Below, piece by piece: positions 45,170-54,617 of a stretch of DNA of 64,000 nucleotides; positions within the stretch are counted from its first letter, which is position 1; every line of letters begins with the position of its first letter. The translations under genes were made by a program, and so were the position numbers. The notes beneath the pieces were generated by a model. That model searched no databases, was not told where the DNA came from, and saw nothing but the letters and a program-made list of their open reading frames with translations. The stretch comes from Saccharopolyspora rectivirgula DSM 43747 (GTDB lineage: Bacteria > Actinomycetota > Actinomycetes > Mycobacteriales > Pseudonocardiaceae): assembly GCF_000497205.1 (NCBI RefSeq), contig NZ_AYJW01000004.1, forward strand, positions 1-64,000, written 5' to 3'.

Positions 45170-45679
45170 CTACTCGGCCAGCTCTTCCGCGTTCCTGCGG
45201 TGCTGGGGAGCGGTCTTCTCCGACACCTCTTCCCGCAGCCGGTCGAGTTCGGCGCGCAGGAAGTCGCGGGTGGTCACCTCGCCGATGGCCAGCCGCAGCG
45301 CGGCGAGCTCGCGCGCCAGGTAGTCGGTGTCGGCCTTGGTCTGCTCAGCCCGCATCCGGTCCTCTTGCAGCGCTACTCGGTCCCGGTCGTCCTGCCGGTT
45401 CTGGGCCAGCAGGATCAGCGGGGCGGCGTAGGAGGCCTGCGTGGAGAAGGCGAGGTTGAGCAGGATGAACGGGTACGGGTCCCAGGCGTAGCTGGCCGCC
45501 ACCAGGTTGATGGTGATCCAGGAGGCGACGAACACCGTCATCCAGAACAGGAACTTGCCGGTCCCCAAGAAGCGGGCGATCCGCTCGGAGATCTGGCCGA
45601 ACAGCTCGGGGTCGTAGGACAGCCGGACGCGTCCCGGCTGCGGTTGGTCGAGGCGGCGACTGGTGAGCAGTTCAGGCAT
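45170..45679 (-). CDS. DUF1003 membrane protein
   Basis: 169 residues. Two membrane helices around 45-62 (FLFWMTVFVASWITINLV) and 70-92 (PYPFILLNLAFSTQASYAAPLILLAQNR), the DUF1003 hallmark, then a charged coiled coil (DRDRVALQEDRMRAEQTKADTDYLARELAALRLA). Lies 18 bases after the MgtE-N/CBS gene on the same strand, an arrangement also found in mycobacteria (Rv1231c/Rv1232c). May be a magnesium or membrane-stress partner; not proven. Confidence 0.87.
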   Translation of the reverse strand: MPELLTSRRLDQPQPGRVRLSYDPELFGQISERIARFLGTGKFLFWMTVFVASWITINLVAASYAWDPYPFILLNLAFSTQASYAAPLILLAQNRQDDRDRVALQEDRMRAEQTKADTDYLARELAALRLAIGEVTTRDFLRAELDRLREEVSEKTAPQHRRNAEELAE

Positions 45680-45697
45680 CGTTGCTCTCCCCTCTGG

Positions 45698-46963
45698 CTA
45701 CTGCTTCTCTGGCTCCGGCAGTCCGCTCTCCCGCCAGTTCTCCGGGAGCAGGTGGTCGAGCACGTCGTCCACGGTCACCGCGCCGATCAGGTGCTCTTGT
45801 TCGTCGAGCACCGGCCCGCAGACCAGGTTGTAGGCGGCGAAGTACCGGGCCACCTCGGTCAGCGGGGCGTCCGGGGACAGGCTGGCCAGATCGGTGTCCA
45901 GCACCGCGGCCACCAAAGTGGACGGAGGCTCGCGGAGCAACCGCTGGATGTGGACGCAGCCCAGGTAGTGTCCGGTCGGGGTGGAAGTCGGCGGTCGGCA
46001 GACGAAGACCAGACTGGACAGCGCCACCGGCAGATCGGGCTTGCGGACGTGGGCCAGGGCTTCGGCGATCGTGGTGTCCGGGGTCAACACCACGGGTTCG
46101 GGCGTCATCAATCCCCCGGCGGTGTCCGACGAGTACTCCAGGAGCCGCTTGACCGGGGCGGACTCCTCCGGGGCCATCAGCCCCAGCAGCACTTCCTTGT
46201 CCGCTTCGGACAACTCGGCGAGCAGGTCGGCGGCGTCGTCGGGGTTCATCGCCTCGAGCAGTCCGGCCGCCCGCTCCTCGCCCAGGTACGACAGCAGGTC
46301 CTTCTGGTCGTCCCCGGGGAGCTCCTCGACGACATCGGCCAGCCGTTCGTTGTCGAGCGCCTCGGCCACCTCGTAGCGGCGCTTGCTGGGAAGCTCGTGC
46401 AGCGCGCTCGCCACGTCGGCCGGTCGCATGCTCTCGAACAGGGCGAGCAGGGTGCTCACCCCCTGGGGTTGGTTCCGCAGCTCGGCGAACCCCAAGCCCT
46501 CCAACTGGTCCCAGTCCAGCACTTGGGTGGGGCCTTTGCGGCCGAGCCGACCGGTGCGCTCCCGCACCGCGAGCTTGGTGACCTGCCAGTCCCGGGTTCG
46601 GGTTTGCTCGATGGCCACGTCCACGATCACGGCCGGTGTCCCGGTGCTGGCGATGGTCACCTTGGCGTCCAGCATCTGGCCGATCAGCAGCAGTTCGTTC
46701 GGTCGCAGCTGGAACTGGCGCACGTTGAGCGACCCGGTGGCCAGGGTGACCGCGCTCGGCTCGATCCGCGCCACCCGCAGCATCGGCACGAAGATCCGCC
46801 GCCTGGTGGGCAGCTCCATGACCAGGCCGACGGCGCGCGGGGGTTGTCGGCCGATGCTGAGCCTGGTGACGACGTCCCGCACCCGGCCGATCGACTCGCC
46901 GTCCGGGCCGAAAACCGTCAAGCCGGCGAGCCGGGCGACGAACACCCTGGTCGTGGCTGCCAC
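45698..46963 (-). CDS. Soluble PRC-barrel/MgtE-N/CBS protein
   Basis: 421 residues with no membrane helix. N-terminal PRC-barrel-like part (LTVFGPDGESIGRVRDVVTRL), a second barrel near 90-150, MgtE intracellular N domain (about 170-275: MRPADVASALHELPSKRRYEVAEAL, DDAADLLAELSEADKEVLLGLM), then a CBS pair (about 285-410; MTPEPVVLTPDTTIAEAL, VDDVLDHLL). The channel part of MgtE is missing, so it may sense Mg2+ or nucleotide and control another protein. TAGCCT on the minus strand ends 6 bases before GTG (leaderless). Confidence 0.85.
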   Translation of the reverse strand: MAATTRVFVARLAGLTVFGPDGESIGRVRDVVTRLSIGRQPPRAVGLVMELPTRRRIFVPMLRVARIEPSAVTLATGSLNVRQFQLRPNELLLIGQMLDAKVTIASTGTPAVIVDVAIEQTRTRDWQVTKLAVRERTGRLGRKGPTQVLDWDQLEGLGFAELRNQPQGVSTLLALFESMRPADVASALHELPSKRRYEVAEALDNERLADVVEELPGDDQKDLLSYLGEERAAGLLEAMNPDDAADLLAELSEADKEVLLGLMAPEESAPVKRLLEYSSDTAGGLMTPEPVVLTPDTTIAEALAHVRKPDLPVALSSLVFVCRPPTSTPTGHYLGCVHIQRLLREPPSTLVAAVLDTDLASLSPDAPLTEVARYFAAYNLVCGPVLDEQEHLIGAVTVDDVLDHLLPENWRESGLPEPEKQ

Positions 46964-47095
46964 GCGGTCAGGCTAAGGAGTTCCCGGCCAATCCGCCGTT
47001 CGAGCGGCCGGGTGTGCGCCCGGGCACTTGGCGGCTCCCGCACCCACCGTTCGTGGTACACACGCATCCACGGACCGGAGCTCGAGGAGGAGATT

Positions 47096-48052
47096 GTGGA
47101 CGGTCAACGCGCCCGGCGCAGCTGTCTAGCCGTACCTGGTTCCAGTGCGAAGATGATCGACAAGGCCCGCACCCTGCCGGCCGACCAGTTCTTCCTCGAC
47201 CTGGAGGACGCGGTGTCCCCGCTGGCCAAGGACGAGGCCCGGCAGCAGGTGGTGGCCGCCCTGGACGAAGGGGGCTGGTCCGGCAAGGTTCGTTCCGTCC
47301 GGGTGAACTCGCTGGACACCGAGTGGACCTACCGCGACGTGATCACCGTGGTGGAAGGCGCCGGCGCGGAGCTGGACACGATCATCCTGCCGAAGGTCAG
47401 CAGCCCCGACCACGTGCGCTGGCTCGACCTGACCCTCACCCAGGTCGAACGGGCCAACGGGTTGGACGTGGGCCGCATCGGCATCGAACCCCAGATCGAA
47501 GACGCCAGCGGGTTGATGAACGTCGACGCCATCGCCGGCGCCTCACCCCGGGTGGAGGCGCTGATCTACGGCCCCGCCGATTTCATGGCCTCGATCAACA
47601 TGCGTTCCCTCGTGGTGGGCCACCAGCCGCCCGGCTACGACGTCGGCGACGCCTACCACTACGTGCTGATGCGGATCCTCATCGCCGCCCGGGCGCACGG
47701 GGTGCAGGCGATCGACGGCCCGTACCTGCAGATCAAGGACGTGGACGGGCTGCGGCAGGTCGGCGGCCGCTCCGCCGCGCTGGGGTTCGACGGGAAGTGG
47801 GTGCTGCACCCGGCGCAGATCGACGCGGTCAACGAGCTGTTCTCGCCCCGGCAGGAGGACTACGACCACGCCGAGAACATCCTCGACGCCTACGAGTGGT
47901 ACACCTCGGCCGAAGGCGGCAAGCGGGGCGCCGCGATGCTCGGGGACGAGATGATCGACGAGGCCTCCCGCAAAATGGCGCTGGTGATCGCCAACAAGGG
48001 GCGGGCTGCCGGCATGACCCGCACCAGCCGCTGGACGCCCCCGCAGCAGTGA
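47096..48052 (+). CDS. CitE-like CoA ester lyase (HpcH/HpaI family)
   Basis: 318 residues, TIM barrel. RRSCLAVPGSSAKMIDKARTLPADQFFLDLEDAVSP (metal-binding E/D region), VRVNSLDTEWTYRDV, ILPKVSS, GIEPQIEDASGL, ALIYGPADFMASI. Members split malyl-, methylmalyl- or citramalyl-CoA. No citrate lyase alpha/gamma genes are near, so it is not a classical citrate lyase. GAGGAGGAG lies 3-8 bases before the GTG. Exact substrate unknown. Confidence 0.87.
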   Translation: MDGQRARRSCLAVPGSSAKMIDKARTLPADQFFLDLEDAVSPLAKDEARQQVVAALDEGGWSGKVRSVRVNSLDTEWTYRDVITVVEGAGAELDTIILPKVSSPDHVRWLDLTLTQVERANGLDVGRIGIEPQIEDASGLMNVDAIAGASPRVEALIYGPADFMASINMRSLVVGHQPPGYDVGDAYHYVLMRILIAARAHGVQAIDGPYLQIKDVDGLRQVGGRSAALGFDGKWVLHPAQIDAVNELFSPRQEDYDHAENILDAYEWYTSAEGGKRGAAMLGDEMIDEASRKMALVIANKGRAAGMTRTSRWTPPQQ

Positions 48053-48211
48053 GCGCCGCCGGCTGACCGCGCGGCTCCCCGGACTGCGGCGAACCGGTGG
48101 ATCCGACCGGTCAGCCGGTGTTCCGTCACCGGTTCCAGGCCCGCCCGCCCCTCCGAAGCGGTAGCTTCCGGAGGTGGATCACGCAGGCGACCACGAGGGG
48201 CGGACTGGCTG

Positions 48212-51200
48212 GTGACCTTCGCCGAGCAGCAGGAAGACACCCGGGAACTGCGGCTGGCGCTGGCCCTGCGCGGCGGCGCGAGCATGGCGGTGTGGATCGG
48301 TGGGGCGGTCTGCGAAGTGGACCGCTTGCGGCGAGCGACCGGCAGCACGGCCGACCAGGACTCGGTGTGGGCCGGGTTGGCGCGGTTGGCCGGCTACGAC
48401 TCGGTCGCGATCGACGTGCTCGCCGGTGCTTCTGCGGGCGGGTTGAACGCCGCCCTGTTGACGGCGTCGTTGGTCTACGGCCAGTCGTTCGAGCGCACTC
48501 GTCGGATGTGGGTGCGCCTGGCCGACATCGAGGCCATGGCCCGCAAGACCCCCGCGTTCTGGCAGCCCCGGCCGGATTCGCTGCTGGAGGGCGACGACTA
48601 CTTCCGCCGGGAGCTGGTCGAAGTGCTGGCCGAGGGCGGATCCGGGCCCGGCGGCGCTCCCGGTCGGGTGGACCTGCTGCTGACCGCCACCTTGCTGGAT
48701 CCCGCGGTGGTGCGGTACTTCGACGGCCGGGACGACCCGGTGCTGGAGCGGCGCCGTCGAGCCATGTTCAGGTTCCGGCACCTCGGCCGCCCGGGAGACC
48801 CGCTGTCCGACTTCGGGACCGGGGAGCAGTTCCAGGAGAGCGTGCTGCGGTTGGCGCACGCCGCCCGCACCACGTCGTCCTACCCGTTCGCCTTCGAGCC
48901 CGCCCAGGTGCACTCGGCCCCGGGCAAGCCGCCCGCGGGCGAGCCGAACATGCTCGGCTTCTTCTCCGAATCCTCGGCTTCGCCGCAAGCCGTTCCGTTC
49001 CGGGTGGTCGACGGCGGGGTGCTGGACAACATCCCGGTGACCGCCGCGGTCAAAGCGATCGCGGAGGCCCCCGCCGACCGCCCGACCGATCGCTTGCTGC
49101 TGTACCTGAACCCGGACCCGGCCGTTTCGCGCGGCCAACGGCCAGCGGGGTGGTCGATCCCGGTCGCCGCAGCCGCGGTGCGGGCCCGGTTCAGCCGGGA
49201 GTCCCTGCTGACCGACATCAAGGCGTTGGACGAGCACAACCGGGCCGCCGAACGCGCCCAGCTGCGCCGGCAGGCGATCTTCGCCCCGGTGCACTCCGCC
49301 GATCCCGGTCACCGGGCCGCGGTGCTGGCCGAGCAGGCTCGCGCTGCCGCGGTGGAGAACTCCCGGGTGCGCGCCGAGCTGGACGCGCAGGCGGTGCACC
49401 GGCTGCTCACCGAGCCGGCCGGGGCGGAGGACGGCACGCTCCTCCCACCGGTGGCTGGGGATCCGCTGCACGGCTGGTCCGCCGCGGCCCGGTCGCGCCT
49501 GCCGGAACGATTGGCCCGGGTGCTGACCGAGGCGGCCGACCCGGAGCTGTTCGGGGACGTCCACGGGCTGCGCGCCGCGGTGCACGAATGCCTCGGCTGG
49601 GTCTGGGACATCGAGCGGTCCGCTGTGGATCCCGGGCTGGGCAGCTGCAAAGCCGCGCTGTACCGGCTGCGGGTGCTGGCCGAGGTGCTGGAGAGCCACG
49701 CCGACCGGTACTGGGTGACCGGCGCCCAGACCGAGCCGATCGTGGACGTCGGGGAGCTGGACGGCTGGATCCAGCGGATGCTGCACCGGCGCCGCCGGCT
49801 GCAGCACCACCTGCCGTCCCCGGTCGGGCCGTTGCTCGGCGCGGTGTTGCAAGCCGTGGAGACCGGGACGGACTTCCAGCGGGAGCTGGCGGACTTCTCC
49901 CGCGAACTGCTGTCCATCGTGGAGTCGTGCGGGGCGGACGCCGATCCGGCCGCTCCCGGGGTGGACGCGGTGGCGGCCGCGTGGCAGGTGCTGGAGAGGA
50001 TCGCCGACCGGTTGGCCGGGGCAGCGCCGCGGCGCACGCGGGAGCCGGACGTGCTGCAGGTCGGCTACGCGGTGCTGGAGGACAGCGAGCGGCGGGGCGA
50101 GGTGCTCCGGCAACTGGTGACCATCACCGCTCCGCTGAACAGCGTGCGGGAACCGGCGAGCCGGATCAACTTCTTGCGGATCGTCAGCGATCAGCCGTGC
50201 GCTCTCCCGTTCCGCGCGCTGCGCCGGGGCGCGGACGCGCCGCTGCGGGTCGCCGACCGGGTGCGGGGCACCGATCTGGGGCACTTCGGGGCTTTCCTGT
50301 CCGCCAAGTGGCGGGCCAACGACTGGATGTGGGGTCGGCTGGACGCGGCGGCCGGGCTCGTCGAACTGCTCACCGACCCGGTTCGCTGGGCCCGCCGCCA
50401 CCGCAGTGCCGAGCAGTTGAGCGACGCGCTCGAGCAGCTGGTCCGCACCCCGGGGCAGGAGGAGCTGACCTGGTTGGGCGGGGATTCCGCGCAGTGGCGG
50501 GCTTTCCTGTCGGAGCTGTGGTCCCGGCACGCCGGGGAGGTCCGCGAGGAGTTGGCGGCCCTGTTCGCCGATCCCGACGGGCACCACCCCCTGACCGGGA
50601 CCCGCCGGATGTTGACCGAGCGGGTGCAGTGGTTGATCGCCGCGGAGGAGATCCCGTTCATCGCCACCGTGGCGGCCGGGGCGGATCCGACGGGCGGTGG
50701 GGCACCGGAGCCGATGGGGCCGGACCGGCTGACCGAGTCGGTGGAGGAGTACGACGTGGGCCGGCAGCGGCTGAGGTCGTTGCCGGAGCGCCGACGCCTG
50801 TCCGCGATCACTCGATTGGGTGTGCTCGCGCATCGCGTGGTGCGACCGGAAGGCGGCGGGGTGGCCGGCTGGGCGGCGCGGTTCGCCATCACCGCGCTCA
50901 AACCGCTGTGGCTGCTGGTGCTCTTCGTGCTGGCCGCCCCGAAACGGGCTGCGCTGCTGGGCTGGTTGGGCGCTGGCGCGGTGGCGTTCACCGGCCCGGG
51001 AGTGGTGGGTGAGCCCGGAATCGCGCTGCTGCCCGCGGATTCCGCCTCGGGCGTCTTGCCCGGCACAGGTGCGCCGGAGGGGGCGTTCGCCGTGCTCGAC
51101 CGGTCCGGGAGCGCCTTCGGCGGTGCCTGGATCGCGCTGCTGGTGGCCGCGGCGTGCGCGATGTGGTTGGGCGTCCAGCTCGGCAGCGCGTCCGAGCGCG

Positions 51201-51604
51201 GGGCGGCCAAGTGGTTCCCCGCCGTTGCGGTGGCGGTGCTCGTCCTCGGTGGCGGGCACTGGGCCCTCCAGAGCACCGAACCGCGGTTGGGGCCGCTCGG
51301 GCTGGTGCTGGTCGCGGGAGCGCTCACCTGGCCCGCGCTGGCCGCGTTCCGGCCGCTCGCACGGGTCGGCGGAGTGCTGGTGACGCTGCTGGCGTTCGGG
51401 GTATGCCTGTGGCTGTCCAGGTTCGGCACGGACAGCGGGAGCTGGGTCCTCGCCGGAACGGTGGTGGCTGCTTGCGGCCAGGCGCTCTGGTTGAGCTCGA
51501 TCGACCCCTTCGCCCCGCGGCCACGCGGCACCGCCGGAGAACCGACCGAACGGGCCCCGGAGGGGGAGAGCGGAGTTGATCTCGTCGGAAGCGCGACGGG
51601 GTAG
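48212..51604 (+). CDS. Large patatin-like phospholipase with C-terminal membrane region
   Basis: 1130 residues. N-terminal patatin domain: LALRGGASMAVWIGGAVCEV (oxyanion), DVLAGASAGGLNAALL (nucleophile S74), FRVVDGGVLDNIPV (D267 of the catalytic dyad). A long middle region (about 330-890) resembles the DUF3376 part of patatin-like proteins of Pseudonocardiales and Streptomyces. The C-terminal 200 residues have about five or six membrane helices (ALKPLWLLVLFVLAAP, GAWIALLVAAACAMWLG, etc.). Probably a membrane-bound lipid acyl hydrolase. Start GTG is the first in the patatin frame; TAGCTT lies 50 bases upstream. Confidence 0.82.
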   Translation: MTFAEQQEDTRELRLALALRGGASMAVWIGGAVCEVDRLRRATGSTADQDSVWAGLARLAGYDSVAIDVLAGASAGGLNAALLTASLVYGQSFERTRRMWVRLADIEAMARKTPAFWQPRPDSLLEGDDYFRRELVEVLAEGGSGPGGAPGRVDLLLTATLLDPAVVRYFDGRDDPVLERRRRAMFRFRHLGRPGDPLSDFGTGEQFQESVLRLAHAARTTSSYPFAFEPAQVHSAPGKPPAGEPNMLGFFSESSASPQAVPFRVVDGGVLDNIPVTAAVKAIAEAPADRPTDRLLLYLNPDPAVSRGQRPAGWSIPVAAAAVRARFSRESLLTDIKALDEHNRAAERAQLRRQAIFAPVHSADPGHRAAVLAEQARAAAVENSRVRAELDAQAVHRLLTEPAGAEDGTLLPPVAGDPLHGWSAAARSRLPERLARVLTEAADPELFGDVHGLRAAVHECLGWVWDIERSAVDPGLGSCKAALYRLRVLAEVLESHADRYWVTGAQTEPIVDVGELDGWIQRMLHRRRRLQHHLPSPVGPLLGAVLQAVETGTDFQRELADFSRELLSIVESCGADADPAAPGVDAVAAAWQVLERIADRLAGAAPRRTREPDVLQVGYAVLEDSERRGEVLRQLVTITAPLNSVREPASRINFLRIVSDQPCALPFRALRRGADAPLRVADRVRGTDLGHFGAFLSAKWRANDWMWGRLDAAAGLVELLTDPVRWARRHRSAEQLSDALEQLVRTPGQEELTWLGGDSAQWRAFLSELWSRHAGEVREELAALFADPDGHHPLTGTRRMLTERVQWLIAAEEIPFIATVAAGADPTGGGAPEPMGPDRLTESVEEYDVGRQRLRSLPERRRLSAITRLGVLAHRVVRPEGGGVAGWAARFAITALKPLWLLVLFVLAAPKRAALLGWLGAGAVAFTGPGVVGEPGIALLPADSASGVLPGTGAPEGAFAVLDRSGSAFGGAWIALLVAAACAMWLGVQLGSASERGAAKWFPAVAVAVLVLGGGHWALQSTEPRLGPLGLVLVAGALTWPALAAFRPLARVGGVLVTLLAFGVCLWLSRFGTDSGSWVLAGTVVAACGQALWLSSIDPFAPRPRGTAGEPTERAPEGESGVDLVGSATG

Positions 51605-51682
51605 CCTTGGGACGAAGGGGGACAATACGACAAGCTCGCCGCTGGTCGTCCGGTCCCGGCCCAGGCAAGAGCGCAGACGGAG

Positions 51683-52216
51683 GTGTCTACGGTGTCCAGT
51701 CCGTTCCCGGGTTCTGGCCGGCCGACGCCGGGCACACCCAGCCTTCCCACGCCGCCGAGCGGCTGGCCGATTGGCTCCTACAGCACCTACGAAGAGGCAC
51801 AGCGGGCTGTCGACTACCTGACCGAACAGGACTTCCCGGTCCAAGAAGTGACCATCGTCGGAGTCGATCTGATGTTGGTGGAGCGGGTGACCGGGCGGTT
51901 GACCTGGGGGCGGGTGCTGGGCGGTGGCGCTGCATCCGGTGCGTGGTTCGGTCTTTTCGTGGGCCTGATCATGGCCATGTTCACCACGGAGGGCACGTGG
52001 TTCGGTCCGGTGCTGGTCGGTTTGGGCACCGGTGTGGTGTTCGGCCTCGTGTTCGCCGCCGTGGGCTACGCCTCGACGCGCGGCCGGCGGGACTTCTCCT
52101 CGGCCAGCCAGTTGGTGGCCGGCCGCTACGACGTGCTGGCCAATCCGCGCTACGCCGAACAAGGACGTGATCTGCTGGCCAAACTGGCCATGCGGCCGCC
52201 GTCGGCGGATTCGTGA
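51683..52216 (+). CDS. GSP17M-like membrane protein (Rv1234 type)
   Basis: 177 residues. Proline/serine N-terminus, then IGSYSTYEEAQRAVDYLTEQDFPVQEVTIVGVDLMLVERVTGRL (the general stress protein 17M-like fold), and two membrane helices (about 82-102 GAWFGLFVGLIMAMFTTEG, 108-128 LVGLGTGVVFGLVFAAVGY). Function unknown. Start could be GTG 51683 or 51692. It precedes lpqY as in mycobacteria, separated by a strong terminator. Confidence 0.82.
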   Translation: MSTVSSPFPGSGRPTPGTPSLPTPPSGWPIGSYSTYEEAQRAVDYLTEQDFPVQEVTIVGVDLMLVERVTGRLTWGRVLGGGAASGAWFGLFVGLIMAMFTTEGTWFGPVLVGLGTGVVFGLVFAAVGYASTRGRRDFSSASQLVAGRYDVLANPRYAEQGRDLLAKLAMRPPSADS

Positions 52217-52230
52217 GCTCGTTCTGCTGA

Positions 52231-52266
52231 CCGCCGCCCGGTGTTCCGCCGGGCGGTGATCTTTTT
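52231..52266 (+). terminator. Rho-independent type terminator
   Basis: CCGCCCGG (52234-52241), loop TGTTCCG, CCGGGCGG (52249-52256), followed by TGATCTTTTT. One of the few stem-loops here with a T run. It ends the GSP17M-like transcript and isolates lpqY-sugABC. Confidence 0.85.
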
Positions 52267-52437
52267 GCGCGGTTTGACGCTGTTTCACGGGTCTGCAACA
52301 AGCAGCACACTGACCTTGCCCCGCCCGAATCCGGCGGCTTAGTTTTCGAACACCGGCTCGACGCCGGTGGTGGCGTGCGATGGCGCACGGGCCTCCGACC
52401 CGGTCATCGCATGCTGCCGGGACGGGAGGGACAGACC

Positions 52438-53691
52438 GTGGGAGTTCACCGCACTCGATTAGCAGCGCTGTGCGCATCACTGGTGTGCGCGTCCGCGCTG
52501 ACCGCGTGCGCGCCCGCCGCGGACGCGAAGACCGTGAACTTTTACTACGCCCCGGAAGAGAACCTGCAGCAGGTGATCGACCGCTGCAACGAACAAGCCG
52601 ATGGGCGTTATCGCATCGTCTACCACAAGCTCCCCCGGGACGCCGACGGCCAGCGGGAGCAGATGGTCCGCCGGCTGGCCGCGGGGGACACGGGGATGGA
52701 CGTCCTGGGCCTGGACGTGACCTGGACCGGTGAGTTCGCCGAGGCGGGTTGGATCCGGGAGTGGACCGGCGAGCACAAGGCCGAGGCCGAGCGGGGCACG
52801 TTGCGCGGGCCGCTGGAGACGGCCACCTGGGATGGCAAGCTCTACGCGGCGCCGAAGAACACCAACGTGCAGCTGCTGTGGTACCGCGCCGACCTGGTGA
52901 GCGAACCGCCGCAGACCTGGGAGGAGATGATCTCCGAGGCCCAGCGGCTCAAGCGGGAGGGCAAGCCGCACTGGATCTCGTTCACCGGCGCCCAGTACGA
53001 AGGCCTGTACGTGCACTACAACACCCTCGTCGAATCCGCCGGCGGGCGGATCCTCTCCGAGGACGGCCGCCGCGCGGTGGTGGACGAAGGAGCGGTCCGG
53101 GCGCTGGAGGTGCTGCGGGACTTCGGCAACGCCGGGGTGACCAGTCCGGCGATGAACAACGCCAAAGAGGACGACGCCCGACTGGAGTTCCAGTCCGGAC
53201 AGGCGGCTTTCCAGCTGAACTGGCCCTTCGTCTATCCGTCCATGCAGGAGAACAACCCCGAGCTGGCCGCCAAGGTGCGCTGGGCGCGACTGCCCTCGGT
53301 CGTTCCCGGCGAGCCCAGCAAGTCCACGATCGGCGGCTACAACCTGGCGATCAGCGAGTACTCGACCAAGCCGGAGCTGGCGTTCGAGGCGGCGCTGTGC
53401 ATCCGCAGCCCGGAGAACCAGAAGTTCTCCGCGATCAACGACGGGGTGCCGCCGACGATCGAATCCGTGTATTCCGATCCGGACATGGACGCGGAATACC
53501 CGATGAAGGAAACGATCCTGGAAGCCCTCAAGGACCCCGGCGTGCGACCGGTGACTCCGGCGGCGCAGAACGTTTCCACCGTGTTGTCCAACGCGCTGTC
53601 CCCGGTCAGCGCCATCGACCCGCAGCGCACGGCTGAGCACCTGCGCCAGGAGCTGCAGGACGCGCTCGATTCCAAAGGGGTGATGCCGTGA
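52438..53691 (+). CDS. lpqY: Trehalose ABC transporter substrate-binding lipoprotein LpqY type
   Basis: 417 residues. Signal peptide with lipobox LTAC (C24). Type 1 sugar-binding fold: VNFYYAPEENLQQVIDRCNEQA, GDTGMDVLGLDVTWTGEFAEAGW, PKNTNVQLLWYRADL, SGQAAFQLNWPFVYP, STIGGYNLAIS. In mycobacteria LpqY-SugABC recycles trehalose released during mycolate transfer; organisms without mycolates use it for trehalose uptake. GTG selected with GGAGG 9 bases upstream. Upstream leader (52267-52437) contains a CACCGGC/GCCGGTG hairpin at 52351-52369. Confidence 0.88.
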   Translation: MGVHRTRLAALCASLVCASALTACAPAADAKTVNFYYAPEENLQQVIDRCNEQADGRYRIVYHKLPRDADGQREQMVRRLAAGDTGMDVLGLDVTWTGEFAEAGWIREWTGEHKAEAERGTLRGPLETATWDGKLYAAPKNTNVQLLWYRADLVSEPPQTWEEMISEAQRLKREGKPHWISFTGAQYEGLYVHYNTLVESAGGRILSEDGRRAVVDEGAVRALEVLRDFGNAGVTSPAMNNAKEDDARLEFQSGQAAFQLNWPFVYPSMQENNPELAAKVRWARLPSVVPGEPSKSTIGGYNLAISEYSTKPELAFEAALCIRSPENQKFSAINDGVPPTIESVYSDPDMDAEYPMKETILEALKDPGVRPVTPAAQNVSTVLSNALSPVSAIDPQRTAEHLRQELQDALDSKGVMP

Positions 53692-54617
53692 TGGCCGTGG
53701 TCCAGCGCGCTGCGGAGCGGTCGGAAGGAGCGCTCAGCGAGGCCAAGAAGGCCGAGCGCCGGCTCGGGTGGCTGCTGTGCGCTCCCGCGGCGCTGGTCAT
53801 GCTGCTGGTCACCGGCTACCCGATCGGGTACGCCGTGTGGCTGTCCTTCCAGCGCTTCGACCTGAAGTACCCCGACGAGCGGGAGTTCGTCGGGCTGGAC
53901 AACTACATCACCGTGCTCACCAACGAGTACTGGTGGTCCGCTTTCTGGGTCACCGCGCTGATCACGGTGATCTCGGTGGTGATCGAGTTCGTCCTGGGCA
54001 TGGGACTGGCGTTGATCATGCACCGGGCCGTCGTCGGTCGCGGTCTGGTCCGCACGGTTTCGCTCATCCCGTACGGGATCGTCACCGTGGTGGCGGCGTT
54101 CAGCTGGCGCTACGCCTGGACCCCGGACACCGGCTACCTGGCCAACCTGGTCACCCCGGAGGGCGCGCCGCTCACCGAGCGGGCCAGCGCGCTGGCGATC
54201 GTCATCCTGGCCGAGGTGTGGAAGACCACGCCGTTCATGGCGCTGCTGCTGATGGCCGGCCTGGCCCAGGTGCCCGACGACCTGCTCAAGGCGGCGGCCA
54301 TGGACGGGGCCAACGCGTGGCAGCGCTTCGTGAAGGTGATGTTGCCGGTGATGAAGCCGGCGATCCTGGTCGCGCTGCTGTTCCGCACCCTCGACGCGTT
54401 CCGCGTCTTCGACAGCATCGTCGTGCTCACCTCGGGGGCGCAGGACACCTCGTCCGTTTCGGTGCTGGCCTACAACAACCTCATCAAGGGGCTCAACTTG
54501 GGCATCGGCTCGACGATGTCGGTGCTGATCTTCCTGGCCGTTGCGGTCATCGCCTGGGTGTTCATCAAGCTCTTCGGCACCGCTGCGCCGGGCAGTGACA
54601 ACGAGGGGAGGCGTTGA
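53688..54617 (+). CDS. sugA: Trehalose ABC transporter permease SugA type
   Basis: 309 residues, six membrane helices, MalF-like binding-protein-dependent permease. EAA loop near 200-220: [36 protein letters not shown] overlaps the lpqY stop (GTGA), with an ATG one codon later as alternative. Forms a heterodimer channel with SugB. Confidence 0.9.
   Translation: MMAVVQRAAERSEGALSEAKKAERRLGWLLCAPAALVMLLVTGYPIGYAVWLSFQRFDLKYPDEREFVGLDNYITVLTNEYWWSAFWVTALITVISVVIEFVLGMGLALIMHRAVVGRGLVRTVSLIPYGIVTVVAAFSWRYAWTPDTGYLANLVTPEGAPLTERASALAIVILAEVWKTTPFMALLLMAGLAQVPDDLLKAAAMDGANAWQRFVKVMLPVMKPAILVALLFRTLDAFRVFDSIVVLTSGAQDTSSVSVLAYNNLIKGLNLGIGSTMSVLIFLAVAVIAWVFIKLFGTAAPGSDNEGRR

Noticed and set aside
48179-52480. 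1433-codon minus-strand ORF over the patatin and GSP17M genes
   Set aside because: Shadow of the patatin frame; low-complexity translation, whereas the plus strand has intact patatin motifs.
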